Below are positions 9,014-18,954 of a DNA stretch of 64,000 nt, one piece after another. Source of the stretch: Polynucleobacter sp. MG-Unter2-18. GTDB lineage: Bacteria; Pseudomonadota; Gammaproteobacteria; Burkholderiales; Burkholderiaceae. Position numbers and translations under genes: made by a program. Position 1 is the stretch's first letter. Each line of letters begins with the position of its first letter. The stretch is taken from assembly GCF_018687675.1 (NCBI RefSeq), contig NZ_CP061302.1:1500192-1564191 (forward strand), in the 5' to 3' direction. Below the pieces are notes generated by a model. The model had not been told where the DNA came from, did no database searches, and saw nothing but the letters and a program-made list of their open reading frames with translations.

Positions 9014-11716
9014 TTAGGCATCACCAGCTTCATCAGGATTGGAATCAAGTGCTGGATCACCGTCTTCACCATCTTCAAGATCACTCTCATCATCAGAATC
9101 GCTTTCAGCAATCCGCTGCAAGCCAGACAAACGGGTACCTTCATCCACATTGATCAAAGTAACGCCTTGAGTTGCGCGCCCCATCTCACGAATCTCCGAA
9201 ACACGAGTGCGCACCAAAATACCGCCAGTAGTAATCAACATAATTTGATCTTCTGGAGATACCAAAGCAGCGGCAACTACTTTTCCGTTTCGCTCAGTTG
9301 TTTGAATCGCAATCATGCCTTTGGTGCCACGACCATGACGGGTATATTCACCAATCGGAGTGCGTTTACCAAAACCATTTTCTGTTGCAGTTAATACACT
9401 GCTCGGAATTGCGAGACCATTTGGATCAACGACTGCTGCTTCAGCGCCTTCAGCAGCTTCGGCTGGGGCAACCAACATAGCAATTACTTGATGACCTTCA
9501 CCCAAGTTCATACCGCGCACACCGCGTGCAGTACGACCCATTGGACGCACATCGTTCTCGTCAAAGCGTACTGCTTTGCCAGCGTCGGAGAACAGCATCA
9601 CATCATGCTGACCATCCGTAATTGCTGCACCAACCAAGAAGTCGTTTTCATTTAAGTCGACAGCAATAATTCCAGCCTTACGTGGATTAGAGAAGTCAGA
9701 CAAACGCGTCTTCTTCACTGTACCCAAGCTCGTCGCCATGAAGACATAATGATCATCTTGATATCCCTTGATCGGGAGAATCACAGTAATCTTTTCGCCC
9801 TCAATCAGAGGGAACATATTCACGATTGGCTTACCGCGTGAATTTCGGCTACCTTGTGGAACTTCCCACACTTTGAGCCAGTACATACGTCCACGATCAG
9901 AGAAGCACAGGATGATGTCATGCGTGTTGGCAACGAAGAGTGTCTCAATCCAATCTTCATTCTTGGTAGCTGCAGCTTGTTTGCCACGACCACCTCGTTT
10001 TTGCGCACGGTATTCACTCAATGGCTGGCTCTTCATGTAGCCCGTGTTCGAGAGCGTGACCACCATATCTTGCGGAGTGATCAGGTCTTCTGTAAACAAC
10101 TCGGTTGCATTCATTTCAATAAATGAACGACGGCCAGAGTCACCACCAGCAATACCAAATTCTGCTTGCACTTCTTTCAATTCAGACTCAATGACTTGAG
10201 TGACACGCTCCGGCTTAGCAAGTAAGTCGAGCAAATCTGAAATCTCTGCCATGACATCTTTGTACTCATTGACGATCTTGTCTTGCTCAAGGCCAGTCAA
10301 GCGCTGCAAACGCATCTGCAAAATTTCTTGTGCTTGACTATCAGACAAACGATAGAGACCAGTAGTTTGCATGCCGTACTCTGGCAACAAACCTTCGGGA
10401 CGGTAAGCATTGCGACCGCCTGGAGTATCCGTCTCGGCACGCGCCAACATCTCGCGCACCATGGAGGAGTCCCAAGCCTTACTCATCAATTCTTGCTTAG
10501 CAACTACAGGGTTTGCAGCAGCTTTAATAATGGCAATAAATTCATCAATGTTTGCTAACGCAACTGCTAAACCTTCTAAGACATGGCCACGCTCACGCGC
10601 TTTGCGTAATTCAAAAATCGTACGACGCGTCACTACTTCGCGACGATGTTGCAAGAAGTACTCCAGCATTTGCTTCAGATTCAACAGGCGTGGCTGGTTA
10701 TCTACCAGGGCCACCATGTTCATACCGAAGTTGTCTTGCAGTTGAGTGCTCTTGTATAAATTATTAAGAACCACTTCAGGTACTTCACCGCGCTTAAGCT
10801 CGATGACTACGCGCATACCTGACTTATCAGACTCATCACGCAGATCAGAAATGCCTTCTACTTTTTTCTCATTGACTAACTCGGCAATCCGCTCGAGCAA
10901 GTTCTTTTTATTTACCTGGTAAGGCAATTCATCAACGATGATCGCCTGACGGGCACCCTTATCAAGGTCTTCAAAGTGGGTCTTTGCACGCATCACTACA
11001 CGGCCACGGCCGGTGCGATACCCCTCACGAACCCCTTGAACACCATAAATAATGCCGGCGGTCGGAAAATCAGGAGCAGGAATGATCTCGATTAGCTCAT
11101 CAATCGTGCATTCTGGGTTGTGCAAGACGTGTAAACAGGCAGTCACCACCTCATCCAAGTTGTGGGGAGGGATATTGGTCGCCATACCCACGGCAATACC
11201 TGAGCTGCCGTTAATCAGCAAATTAGGCACTTTTGCAGGAAGAATCAGGGGCTCTTTCTCGCTACCGTCGTAATTTGGCCCAAAATCCACGGTTTCCTTG
11301 TCTAAATCGGCCAATAACTCATGGGCGATCTTACGAAGGCGGATCTCGGTATAGCGCATTGCAGCAGCGTTATCACCGTCTACGGAGCCAAAGTTACCCT
11401 GCCCGTCAACCAGCATATAGCGCAGAGAGAAGTCCTGGGCCATGCGAACAATGGTGTCATACACCGCAGAATCGCCATGTGGATGGTATTTACCGATCAC
11501 ATCGCCAACTATACGGGCAGATTTTTTGTAAGCACGGTTCCAATCGTTGTTTAATTCATACATCGCGAATAAGACCCGGCGATGAACCGGTTTGAGGCCG
11601 TCACGTACGTCTGGCAGGGCTCTGCCGACAATGACGCTCATTGCGTAGTCCAAATAGGACCGCCGCATTTCGTCTTCTAGGGATATTGGTAGTGTTTCTT
11701 TAGCGGCTTGTTCCAT
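9014..11716 (-). CDS. gyrA: DNA gyrase subunit A
   Basis: This 900-residue subunit breaks and rejoins DNA and wraps it in the C-terminal domain. The catalytic Tyr lies in [19 protein letters not shown]. The quinolone region reads [14 protein letters not shown], with Ser and Asp at the positions equivalent to E. coli 83 and 87, so it is the sensitive-type sequence. The C-terminal pinwheel carries the GyrA box as [10 protein letters not shown]. The last 30 or so residues are very acidic. It starts the minus-strand cluster and diverges from the OmpA-family gene. Confidence 0.98.
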   Translation of the reverse strand: MEQAAKETLPISLEDEMRRSYLDYAMSVIVGRALPDVRDGLKPVHRRVLFAMYELNNDWNRAYKKSARIVGDVIGKYHPHGDSAVYDTIVRMAQDFSLRYMLVDGQGNFGSVDGDNAAAMRYTEIRLRKIAHELLADLDKETVDFGPNYDGSEKEPLILPAKVPNLLINGSSGIAVGMATNIPPHNLDEVVTACLHVLHNPECTIDELIEIIPAPDFPTAGIIYGVQGVREGYRTGRGRVVMRAKTHFEDLDKGARQAIIVDELPYQVNKKNLLERIAELVNEKKVEGISDLRDESDKSGMRVVIELKRGEVPEVVLNNLYKSTQLQDNFGMNMVALVDNQPRLLNLKQMLEYFLQHRREVVTRRTIFELRKARERGHVLEGLAVALANIDEFIAIIKAAANPVVAKQELMSKAWDSSMVREMLARAETDTPGGRNAYRPEGLLPEYGMQTTGLYRLSDSQAQEILQMRLQRLTGLEQDKIVNEYKDVMAEISDLLDLLAKPERVTQVIESELKEVQAEFGIAGGDSGRRSFIEMNATELFTEDLITPQDMVVTLSNTGYMKSQPLSEYRAQKRGGRGKQAAATKNEDWIETLFVANTHDIILCFSDRGRMYWLKVWEVPQGSRNSRGKPIVNMFPLIEGEKITVILPIKGYQDDHYVFMATSLGTVKKTRLSDFSNPRKAGIIAVDLNENDFLVGAAITDGQHDVMLFSDAGKAVRFDENDVRPMGRTARGVRGMNLGEGHQVIAMLVAPAEAAEGAEAAVVDPNGLAIPSSVLTATENGFGKRTPIGEYTRHGRGTKGMIAIQTTERNGKVVAAALVSPEDQIMLITTGGILVRTRVSEIREMGRATQGVTLINVDEGTRLSGLQRIAESDSDDESDLEDGEDGDPALDSNPDEAGDA

Positions 11717-11875
11717 TTAGAAATAATATCATTTTGATGACTGATAGCCCCTATGCTAATATTCTGTCAGTTTGTACGAAATTGAGATGTGTCGCTTTGC
11801 GGTTTTTGCTTCAAAGTAGGGCGAATTACATTTAAGTTTGACTTTAATTAAAAAAGAGATTTTTGAGGACTAAAA

Positions 11876-12460
11876 ATGAACAAAACCCTAAAACTGGTAT
11901 TTGCTGGCGTTATCACTGTTGCTGCGACTGCTACTTCCGCCCAAAACGTTGACAACTGGGTCAACTCAAGTGGCCTAGCCTGGAAAAACGGCGACGGCAC
12001 ATTATGCTGGCGTGATGCTAGCTGGACACCTGCGACTGCTGCACAGGGTTGCGATGGTTTCTTGGCTCCTAAGCCTGCCGCTGCTAAATCTGGTGTTAGC
12101 CAAAGCAAGATCACTTTGCAAGCTGACACACTCTATGACTTCGACAAAGCAACATTGAAGGCAGAAGGTCAAGCAACTTTAGACAAAATCGCTAAAGACT
12201 TAAGCAAGATCAAATTAGAAGTAATTATTGCTGTTGGTAACACTGATAGCGTTGGTACTGATGCTTACAACATGGCTCTCGGCCAGCGTCGTGCTCAGTC
12301 AGTTAAAGCTTACTTAGTAAGCAAAGGTGTTGACGGTAGCCGTATTTACACAGAATCAAAAGGCAAGAGCAATCCAGTTGCAAGCAATGCAACTGCTGAA
12401 GGCCGCGCCAAGAACCGCCGCACCGACATCGAAGTTGTTGGTACAGCTGCAGTTAAGTAA
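11876..12460 (+). CDS. OmpA-family outer-membrane protein
   Basis: This is a 194-residue secreted protein. A signal peptide (about 1-22, ending TSAQ) is followed by a short Trp- and Cys-containing region with NSSGLAWKNGDGTLCWRDA. An OmpA C-terminal peptidoglycan-binding domain comes next, with LYDFDKATLKAEGQATLDKI and a terminal TAEGRAKNRRTDIEV motif. There is no long eight-strand barrel, so the N-terminal segment may be just a short outer-membrane-facing part. The SD is GAGGAC, six to seven bases before the ATG. A strong terminator follows. It is divergent from gyrA with a 159-base gap that should hold both promoters. Confidence 0.92.
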   Translation: MNKTLKLVFAGVITVAATATSAQNVDNWVNSSGLAWKNGDGTLCWRDASWTPATAAQGCDGFLAPKPAAAKSGVSQSKITLQADTLYDFDKATLKAEGQATLDKIAKDLSKIKLEVIIAVGNTDSVGTDAYNMALGQRRAQSVKAYLVSKGVDGSRIYTESKGKSNPVASNATAEGRAKNRRTDIEVVGTAAVK

Positions 12461-12474
12461 TTCTTTTTACTTTT

Positions 12475-12504
12475 AAAAAAGCCCGGTTCTGCCGGGCTTT
12501 TTTT
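12475..12504 (+). terminator. Intrinsic terminator after the OmpA-family gene
   Basis: A 6-bp GC stem GCCCGG/CCGGGC (12481-12486 and 12492-12497), extended by flanking A and T runs, has a 5-base loop and a T-tract. It lies 15 bases after the stop codon. Confidence 0.9.
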
Positions 12505-12561
12505 ATTTCCGCTATATTCGTAATTCACCTATCTCAACGCGCTTAATGCGCCTTTACTCTT

Positions 12562-13251
12562 ATGAACGTCGATCAATCTGAAATCGCTAAATTTAGCGCC
12601 CTAGCTCATCGCTGGTGGGATCCCCAGAGCGAATTCAAGCCCTTGCATGCAATTAACCCCTTGCGCCTCAATTGGATCAAGTCTTTTGTTGATCTCCAAG
12701 GCAAGAAAGTGTTAGATGTTGGTTGTGGCGGCGGAATTCTGGCAGAGTCGATTGCGCAGTCAGGTGCCGATACCAGCGGTATCGACCTATCTGAAAAGGC
12801 CCTGAAAGTCGCCGAGTTACATGCACTAGAAGTGGGTGCCACCCTCAAATACCGCTCAATTTCAGCTGAAGCACTAGCCGAGGAAGAGCCCGGACAGTAT
12901 GACGTCGTAACCTGCATGGAGATGCTCGAGCATGTTCCGGACCCAGCCTCTGTGGTTCAAGCTTGTGCAAATCTCTGCAAGCCAGGAGGCACCCTCTTCT
13001 TTAGCACCCTGAATCGCAATCCCAAGTCTTACTTATTTGCCATTATTGGCGCTGAATACATCTTGCGACTACTCCCCAAGGGTACCCACGAATACGCCAA
13101 ATTCATTAAACCCTCCGAATTAGTCGCATTTACCCGTCACGCCGGATTAGAAATGCTCGGCATGAAGGGGATGACATACAACCCCATCACGGAAGTCTAT
13201 AAATTGGGGGAAGACGTGGACGTGAACTACATGATTGTTGTACGCAAATGA
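12562..13251 (+). CDS. ubiG: Ubiquinone biosynthesis O-methyltransferase
   Basis: UbiG methylates the hydroxyl groups of ubiquinone precursors in two steps using SAM. The 229-residue protein starts [20 protein letters not shown], the typical UbiG N terminus. Motif I is [20 protein letters not shown] and it is followed by [12 protein letters not shown]. The segment [17 protein letters not shown] is also family-typical. It overlaps the next gene, gph, by four bases (ATGA), so the two are translationally coupled. Confidence 0.96.
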   Translation: MNVDQSEIAKFSALAHRWWDPQSEFKPLHAINPLRLNWIKSFVDLQGKKVLDVGCGGGILAESIAQSGADTSGIDLSEKALKVAELHALEVGATLKYRSISAEALAEEEPGQYDVVTCMEMLEHVPDPASVVQACANLCKPGGTLFFSTLNRNPKSYLFAIIGAEYILRLLPKGTHEYAKFIKPSELVAFTRHAGLEMLGMKGMTYNPITEVYKLGEDVDVNYMIVVRK

Positions 13252-13934
13252 GTGGTGGGTTAGTAAGTCCTTACAATGGCATCTTTTTTGACCTAGATGG
13301 CACTCTTGCTGACACGGCTCCTGACCTTGTTGCAGCCGCTAACCAACTCCTCATCGCTCGCAATCTTCCACCCATGCAATATGAGGTATTACGTCCCCGC
13401 GCTTCAGCAGGGGCTCGTGGATTGATTAAAGGGGCATTTGGGATCGATACCGATCACCCTGATTTCATTCCACTTCGAGATGAATTCTTCTCAAACTATG
13501 AAAAAGCACTGTTGGTCAACAGTGTGATTTTTGATGGGGTTGATCACCTGCTAGATCGATTAGATGGTGCAAAGCTACCCTGGGGGATTGTTACGAATAA
13601 AAGCGAGCGTTTCACCAATCCCTTAACTGAATTAATGGGCTTGCGCCAAAGAGCAGTATCAACAGTTTCTGGTGACACCACCCCTCATTCAAAACCCCAT
13701 CCTGAGCCCATCTTGCACGCAGCAAGACTTGCCAACGTTGACCCGACCAAATCAGTATATGTAGGTGATGACATCAGAGACATCGTAGCCGGTAAAGCAG
13801 CGGGCATGCAGACAATCGCAGCAGCCTATGGCTATTGTGGCTGTGAGGAGCCTCCAGAGGCTTGGGGAGCGGATTATCTTGTACACCACCCAAAAGAATT
13901 GCTAGCAATCATCTTCCCCACAGTAGGGAGATAA
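13248..13934 (+). CDS. gph: Phosphoglycolate phosphatase (HAD superfamily)
   Basis: This is a 228-residue HAD hydrolase. Motif I is [20 protein letters not shown], with the nucleophile and general-acid Asp pair. Motif II is IVTNKS, and motifs III/IV are [12 protein letters not shown] and [18 protein letters not shown]. The likely role is removing 2-phosphoglycolate made during DNA repair. The pairing with ubiG is common in betaproteobacteria. Substrate choice within HAD subfamily IA cannot be proven from sequence. Confidence 0.87.
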   Translation: MSGGLVSPYNGIFFDLDGTLADTAPDLVAAANQLLIARNLPPMQYEVLRPRASAGARGLIKGAFGIDTDHPDFIPLRDEFFSNYEKALLVNSVIFDGVDHLLDRLDGAKLPWGIVTNKSERFTNPLTELMGLRQRAVSTVSGDTTPHSKPHPEPILHAARLANVDPTKSVYVGDDIRDIVAGKAAGMQTIAAAYGYCGCEEPPEAWGADYLVHHPKELLAIIFPTVGR

Positions 13935-13995
13935 AAAGATAACAAGCAATTTAGGGGTAAGCGCCTTAAAATAGAGTTTCCAATGCATGAACTCC

Positions 13996-14354
13996 GGGGT
14001 CGACATGGTTTCGACGTGGATTACAAAGCATCAAGGGCATACCGAGGACCCGTTATCTCGTAAATCAATGGGAATGTAATAACTGCAAACGACGAACGTT
14101 TCGCACTAGCCGCTTAATTGCGGTTGCCCCTGAACTGATTCTCTCTTGGGTCAGCTAGCGCAAGCTAGATCAGGGTCATTTACAAGAGATAAGATCATTT
14201 CATGTCACGGGGAATGATTCGAAAACCAAGTGAATCGCCAGCGTGGAACATGTCAGTCTGTGACTAGCTAGCTAAATTAAATGATATGACTAAGTATGTA
14301 GAACTTGTTGTAGAGGATTTGCGGACGCGGGTTCGATTCCCGCCGACTCCACCA
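13996..14354 (+). ncRNA. ssrA: Transfer-messenger RNA (tmRNA)
   Basis: The 5' end GGGGTCG (13996-14002) pairs over seven bases with CGACTCC (14344-14350), followed by A and CCA (14351-14354), forming the tRNA-like acceptor stem. A T-arm GCGGGTTCGATTCCCGC precedes the 3' end. The tag frame runs GCA at 14085 to TAA at 14115-14117 and encodes ANDERFALAA, a betaproteobacterial-type degradation tag. It is a one-piece molecule. The RNA rescues stalled ribosomes with SmpB. A terminator follows 20 bases later, and no integrase or prophage sits at the 3' end. Confidence 0.97.
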
Positions 14355-14374
14355 TTTTGAAGTATGTAATAGTC

Positions 14375-14402
14375 AAACGCCACCCAACAGGGTGGCGTTT
14401 TT
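14375..14402 (+). terminator. Intrinsic terminator after ssrA
   Basis: A perfect 11-bp stem AAACGCCACCC/GGGTGGCGTTT (14375-14385 and 14390-14400) with a 4-base loop is followed by further T residues. It could serve both ssrA and the convergent dehydratase gene. Confidence 0.9.
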
Positions 14403-14434
14403 CTTTGCTTCCATTTTTTATCGCATTGATTGGC

Positions 14435-16186
14435 TCAACGTTTTGGCGTCTTACCCACCATCTTCACTGCTCTCAAGAAATCAAAGTCAACACCCTTGTC
14501 TGCTTGCGTAACTGTATCTAAGAATAGTTTGAGATAACCACGCTCTGCAGTGGGCTCTATTACTGGATTCTCTTTTGCACGCTTAGCTAACTCTTCATCC
14601 GAGACCAGCAGACTAATCTCACGATTCTTCACACTCAAGCGGATGCGGTCTCCATTATTTACAAATGCGAGTGGCCCACCTACTGCAGCCTCTGGAGTCA
14701 CGTGCAACACGATGGTTCCGAACGCAGTACCACTCATGCGCCCATCAGAAATTCGCACAATATCTTTTACACCAGCACGTGCAAGCTTCATCGGAATCGG
14801 AATATACCCCGCTTCAGGCATACCAGGCGCGCCTTTAGGGCCAATATTCTTTAGCACCAAAATATCATCTGCTGTTACATCTAAGTCTGGACTATCAATA
14901 CGATTAGCCAGGTCTTCACTGTTTTCAAAAACAACAGCGCGCCCCTCATGCTCCATGAGTTTTTCATTAGCTGCTGATTGTTTAATTATGGCGCCACCGG
15001 GTACTAAATTGCCATGCAAAACTGCAATGCTTCCACGTGGATAAATCGGGTTATCGAACTTGCGCACTACATCTTGCTTAAAGCTTGGTGGAGCTGCATC
15101 AATCTCTTCACCTAAGGTACGACCCGTTACTGTCATTGCGTCTAGTTTTAACAAAGGCTTAAGTTCACGTAGCAGCGTAGTCATACCGCCAGCATCATGG
15201 AAGTTTTCCATGTAGTGGTCACCAGAGGGCTTCAAATCCACCAACACTGGCGTCTCATCACCCATCTTATCGAGTGCATCCAAGTCAATCTCTAGACCCA
15301 TGCGACCAGCGATAGCAGCTAGATGTACGATGCCATTAGTCGATCCGCCAATCGCCAATAAAACACGCATCGCGTTTTCAAAAGCATCTGCTGTTAATAC
15401 CTTATCAATCGTTAAGCCGTCTTTTGCCATTTGCACAGCGCGGGTACCAGTTTCTTCTGCAATCCGAATACGATCGGCAGTGACTGCTGGCGGCGTTGCT
15501 CCGCCAGGCACAGTCATACCGAGGGCTTCAGAGATACATGCCATCGTACTAGCAGTACCCATGACTGAGCAGGTGCCTACACTAGCTACCAATTGGTCAT
15601 TCACTTCATCTTTTTCAGCTTCATCAATTTCGCCAGCGCGGAATTTTCCCCAATAGCGTCGACAGTCAGTACATGCGCCTACACGCTCACTTCGATGGGA
15701 GCCTGTCAACATGGAACCAGTAATCAACTGAATTGCTGGAAGACCGGCAGAAGCAGCGCCCATCATTTGCGCGGGTACGGTTTTATCGCAACCACCAATC
15801 ATCACTACCGCATCCATCGGCTGAGCACGCAACATCTCTTCCGTATCCATTGACATCAGGTTACGCAAATACATGCTGGTAGGAGCGGCAAAGCTTTCAT
15901 GAATCGAGATTGTTGGAAAATCCATCGGCAAGCCACCAGCCAACATCACGCCACGTTTTACAGCCTCAATTAATTGCGGCATGTTGCCGTGACAGGGGTT
16001 ATAAGCACTACCAGTATTGATAATGCCAATAACGGGGCGATCCAGAGCGCTGTTGGTATAGCCAGCACCCTTGATAAATGCTTTACGCAAAAACAAGGAG
16101 AAGCCTTTATCACCATAACTGGTTAAGCCCTTACGTAAACCACTCTCTGTGGGCTGTTTTTTTTCTTTATTTGTATTACTTGTCAT
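14435..16186 (-). CDS. IlvD/Edd-family dehydratase, probably of a sugar acid
   Basis: This 583-residue dehydratase belongs to the Fe-S IlvD/Edd family. Candidate cluster ligands lie in IGGCDKTVPAQMMGAA, GACTDCRRYWGKFRAGEI and VGTCSVMGTASTMAC. The CTDCRRYW form is the one I associate with aldonate dehydratases (arabinonate or xylonate type) rather than with biosynthetic dihydroxyacid dehydratase, so a sugar-acid role is preferred but unproven. Downstream, GAPGMPEAGYIPIPMK and RISDGRMSGTAFGTIVLH are standard. The next gene upstream on the same strand is a Bug-type binding protein, 34 bases away. That pairing hints at uptake and breakdown of one organic acid. Confidence 0.82.
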   Translation of the reverse strand: MTSNTNKEKKQPTESGLRKGLTSYGDKGFSLFLRKAFIKGAGYTNSALDRPVIGIINTGSAYNPCHGNMPQLIEAVKRGVMLAGGLPMDFPTISIHESFAAPTSMYLRNLMSMDTEEMLRAQPMDAVVMIGGCDKTVPAQMMGAASAGLPAIQLITGSMLTGSHRSERVGACTDCRRYWGKFRAGEIDEAEKDEVNDQLVASVGTCSVMGTASTMACISEALGMTVPGGATPPAVTADRIRIAEETGTRAVQMAKDGLTIDKVLTADAFENAMRVLLAIGGSTNGIVHLAAIAGRMGLEIDLDALDKMGDETPVLVDLKPSGDHYMENFHDAGGMTTLLRELKPLLKLDAMTVTGRTLGEEIDAAPPSFKQDVVRKFDNPIYPRGSIAVLHGNLVPGGAIIKQSAANEKLMEHEGRAVVFENSEDLANRIDSPDLDVTADDILVLKNIGPKGAPGMPEAGYIPIPMKLARAGVKDIVRISDGRMSGTAFGTIVLHVTPEAAVGGPLAFVNNGDRIRLSVKNREISLLVSDEELAKRAKENPVIEPTAERGYLKLFLDTVTQADKGVDFDFLRAVKMVGKTPKR

Positions 16187-16220
16187 AAATCATTCTTTAA
16201 CTTAAAAAATAAATGGTTTT

Positions 16221-17210
16221 TTACTCAGCTTTGATATCGGCTTCTCTAATGACTTTTTCCCAACGCTTTACTTCAGCAGCTAGCAACTCGGCTGATTTCT
16301 TAGGCTTAGATGGCGCTGCAGCGTAAACACCCTGCTTTAGGAATGCTTCTTTTACTTCTGGATTGAGTAATAGCTTAGCGATAGCACTATTTAACTGATC
16401 AACAATAGGCATAGGGGTGCCGACTGGCGCTAAAACACCAAAGGTAGAGCTCACTTCCAACGTAGGCATACCAGATTCAGCGGTTGTAGGAACATCAGGC
16501 AACATTGAAATGCGTTTTGCCGTTGTTACCGCTAAGGGGCGCAATTGCCCAGCATTGATAAACGGTAATGCCGCAGGAACCGTTTCCACCATCATATTGA
16601 CTTGCCCCGCTACCAAATCTGTCATAGCTGGACCACTACCCTTGTATGGCACGTGCGTGATTTTGATACCCGCTTCTTTTTGGAAAATTTCCGCACCCAT
16701 TCTTTGCGGCGCACCCGCGCCAGAAGAGGCGTAATTTAATTTGTCTGGATTGGCTTTTGCGTAATCCACTAAACCTTTTAAAGTTCTTACGGGAACATTG
16801 GGGTTCACTACTACTACCAAAGGCACAGAACCGACAATCATGACTGGGGTGAAATCCTTCAGAAGGTCGTAACGTAACTTGCCCTTTTCAAGTGTAGCCA
16901 TAGTGGAGTGCGAGGTGACTGCGCCCATCAATAAGGTGTAGCCATCTGGATTTGCCTTAGCTACCGCTTCTGCGCCAATATTGCCACCAGCTCCACCGCG
17001 ATTCTCAACCAATACTTGCTGACCCAAAGATTCGCCTAAATTCTTCGCTAGAATTCGCCCAATCACATCGGTAGCCCCACCTGGAGGGTAGGGCACGATG
17101 AGTTTGATTGGCCTGTCCGGATAAGCGGCATGCACCAAACCAGAAAAACTCAGGATGAGGGTTGCCTGGGTTATAGAACGGCAAAGCTTACCCAATTTAA
17201 AAGTGATCAT
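16221..17210 (-). CDS. Bug-type (tripartite tricarboxylate) solute-binding protein
   Basis: This is a 329-residue periplasmic binding protein of the Bug/TctC family. A signal peptide (about 1-28, ending VHAAYP) precedes YPDRPIKLIVPYPPGGATDV, the family's first ligand-contact stretch. Further conserved parts are ENRGGAGGNIGAEAVAKA and THVPYKGSGPAMTDLVAGQV. No TctA or TctB membrane genes are nearby, so this is an orphan Bug protein, common in Burkholderiales. It lies upstream of the dehydratase gene with a 34-base gap, and the two probably share a transcript. The ligand is unknown. Confidence 0.9.
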   Translation of the reverse strand: MITFKLGKLCRSITQATLILSFSGLVHAAYPDRPIKLIVPYPPGGATDVIGRILAKNLGESLGQQVLVENRGGAGGNIGAEAVAKANPDGYTLLMGAVTSHSTMATLEKGKLRYDLLKDFTPVMIVGSVPLVVVVNPNVPVRTLKGLVDYAKANPDKLNYASSGAGAPQRMGAEIFQKEAGIKITHVPYKGSGPAMTDLVAGQVNMMVETVPAALPFINAGQLRPLAVTTAKRISMLPDVPTTAESGMPTLEVSSTFGVLAPVGTPMPIVDQLNSAIAKLLLNPEVKEAFLKQGVYAAAPSKPKKSAELLAAEVKRWEKVIREADIKAE

Positions 17211-17318
17211 TCTTGTCTCCGTTAAACAGTTTTTAGTTATGCTCTCAATATACTAAACTTCGTCATTAAATCCATTTAAGCTTGCTGAACTCAATTCCAC
17301 ATCTTGCCAAGGACCGTT

Positions 17319-17741
17319 ATGTCAAATATTCAACCTTTTCATTTAGCTTTTCCTGTAGACAACCTAGAAGCGGCTCGTACTTTTTACGGCAGCACCTTAG
17401 GTTGCGCGGAAGGTCGCAGCTCTGATGAATGGATTGATTTTGACTTCTTTGGACACCAATTGGTTGCCCACCTTGCACCTGAAGAATGCAGTCATGTAGC
17501 CTCAAATGAGGTTGACGGACATCAAGTTCCCGTAAAACACTTTGGAGTAGTGTTGACGATGCCAGATTGGCATGCGTTGGCGGATAAATTAAGCAGCACT
17601 GGTATGAAATTCATTATCGAGCCACAGATTCGCTTTAAAGGAAAAGTAGGCGAGCAAGCCACGATGTTCTTTCTCGATCCTGCTGGCAATGCCTTGGAGT
17701 TCAAGGCATTCGAGGACCCCAGTCAGCTATTCGCCAAGTAA
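17319..17741 (+). CDS. VOC-family (glyoxalase/dioxygenase fold) protein
   Basis: This 140-residue single-domain protein has two beta-alpha-beta-beta-beta modules. The first contains [20 protein letters not shown] and the second contains [18 protein letters not shown]. Candidate metal ligands are His in FHLAF, His in [10 protein letters not shown] and Glu in ALEFKAF. The ATG at 17319 is chosen over a TTG at 17304 because AAGGA lies eight bases before it. It may be a lyase, dioxygenase or binding protein; the reaction cannot be named. It stands alone, divergent from the Bug gene. Confidence 0.85.
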   Translation: MSNIQPFHLAFPVDNLEAARTFYGSTLGCAEGRSSDEWIDFDFFGHQLVAHLAPEECSHVASNEVDGHQVPVKHFGVVLTMPDWHALADKLSSTGMKFIIEPQIRFKGKVGEQATMFFLDPAGNALEFKAFEDPSQLFAK

Positions 17742-17760
17742 AGTGAAGTATTCGTAATAC

Positions 17761-18951
17761 TTACTTGATACCCAAGCGCCAAAGTGAAGTGGTTTCAGCT
17801 GCTCTTGCAAAATGAAGGGAGTCTGACTCATCAAACGCCTTAGAATGTTTTGGCTTGGTATCAATACGATCAAGAACAACTAATCCAGCATCTTCAATCC
17901 AAGAGAGCAGTTCTTCTCGAGTCCTGAGCTCAAGATGTTCGGCCAAATCAGACAGAATCAACCAGCCCTCGCCTTGGGGCAGTAAATGATCCTTTAATCC
18001 CCCCAAATATCCTTTTAGCATCTGACTATCAGGGTCGTATACCGCATGCTCAAGGGTAGAGCTAGGTCTTGCAGGCACCCATGGTGGGTTGCAGATAATT
18101 AATGAAGCCTTTCCTGCTGGAAATAAATTGGCTTTCACAATCTCTATTTGAGAACCTAAACCTAATAGTGCAATATTTTCTTTGGCGCACGTAAGCGCTC
18201 GATCATCTTGATCAGTGGCAACAATTTTTTGCACATCCCGCATTGCCAAAATAATCGCCAGCACGCCAGTACCAACGCCAATATCAAAAGCTGTAGATGC
18301 GCCATCAAGGGATTTGGGCAAAGGGACAGCACAAACTAACTCAATGTACTCGCCGCGAACAGGCGAGAAAACGCCGTAATGGGGATGAACAAATACTGGA
18401 TCACCATTTTCATCAGCCAAAATAGGTAATCCACTCTTACGCCACTCATGAGCGCTAATCACGCCCAAAAGTTCACGCAAAGAAACTACATAAGAGTGCT
18501 CAACAGCACCATATGCCTCGACACATGCCTGGGAAATATCTGGCGCTCGGCGCAATGAAATCGAGTGATCCGAATTGCATTGAATTAACAACATCCCCAA
18601 TATTCGGGCACGCTGAGATTGAATCAGGCGGTGTTGATTAAAAATATCTTTTGAGGTTTTCTTGGGGGCAGCATCAGCAGACTTATCCGCCCTCTTACTG
18701 GCACGCTTTGATTTTTTTGATGGTTTATCTATGCGCCGAACCAAGGCCTGCAATAGTTGTCGGGCATTTTGAAAATCCCCTTTCCAAAGAATAGCCGTGC
18801 CTTCACATGCCATTCGATAGGCGTCATCTGCTGTTAATGTGTCGTTAGCAATCGCCACTTTTTTATGTGCCGTAATGCCATTTTCAGAATGCCAAACTGC
18901 TGAACAGTTCTGACCATTCTCTTCCCAGTGAATGAAGCTATCCTGATTCAT
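17761..18951 (-). CDS. Class I SAM-dependent methyltransferase with N-terminal extension
   Basis: This is a 396-residue protein. The C-terminal half is a SAM methyltransferase with motif I in FDIGVGTGVLAIILAMRD, the acidic motif II IVATDQDD, and the amino-methylating signature ICNPPWVPARPSS. The NPPW form points to a glutamine or nucleobase N-methyltransferase rather than a carbon methylase. An N-terminal domain (1-75) is joined by a Lys/Ser-rich linker (about 76-102). The substrate is unknown. It follows the carboxymuconolactone-decarboxylase-like gene with a 3-base gap, so the two are co-transcribed. Confidence 0.8.
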   Translation of the reverse strand: MNQDSFIHWEENGQNCSAVWHSENGITAHKKVAIANDTLTADDAYRMACEGTAILWKGDFQNARQLLQALVRRIDKPSKKSKRASKRADKSADAAPKKTSKDIFNQHRLIQSQRARILGMLLIQCNSDHSISLRRAPDISQACVEAYGAVEHSYVVSLRELLGVISAHEWRKSGLPILADENGDPVFVHPHYGVFSPVRGEYIELVCAVPLPKSLDGASTAFDIGVGTGVLAIILAMRDVQKIVATDQDDRALTCAKENIALLGLGSQIEIVKANLFPAGKASLIICNPPWVPARPSSTLEHAVYDPDSQMLKGYLGGLKDHLLPQGEGWLILSDLAEHLELRTREELLSWIEDAGLVVLDRIDTKPKHSKAFDESDSLHFARAAETTSLWRLGIK

Positions 18952-18954
18952 AAA

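Noticed and set aside
13996..14354. tmRNA as a prophage attachment site in use
   Set aside because: No integrase, direct repeat of the 3' end or phage gene is seen nearby.
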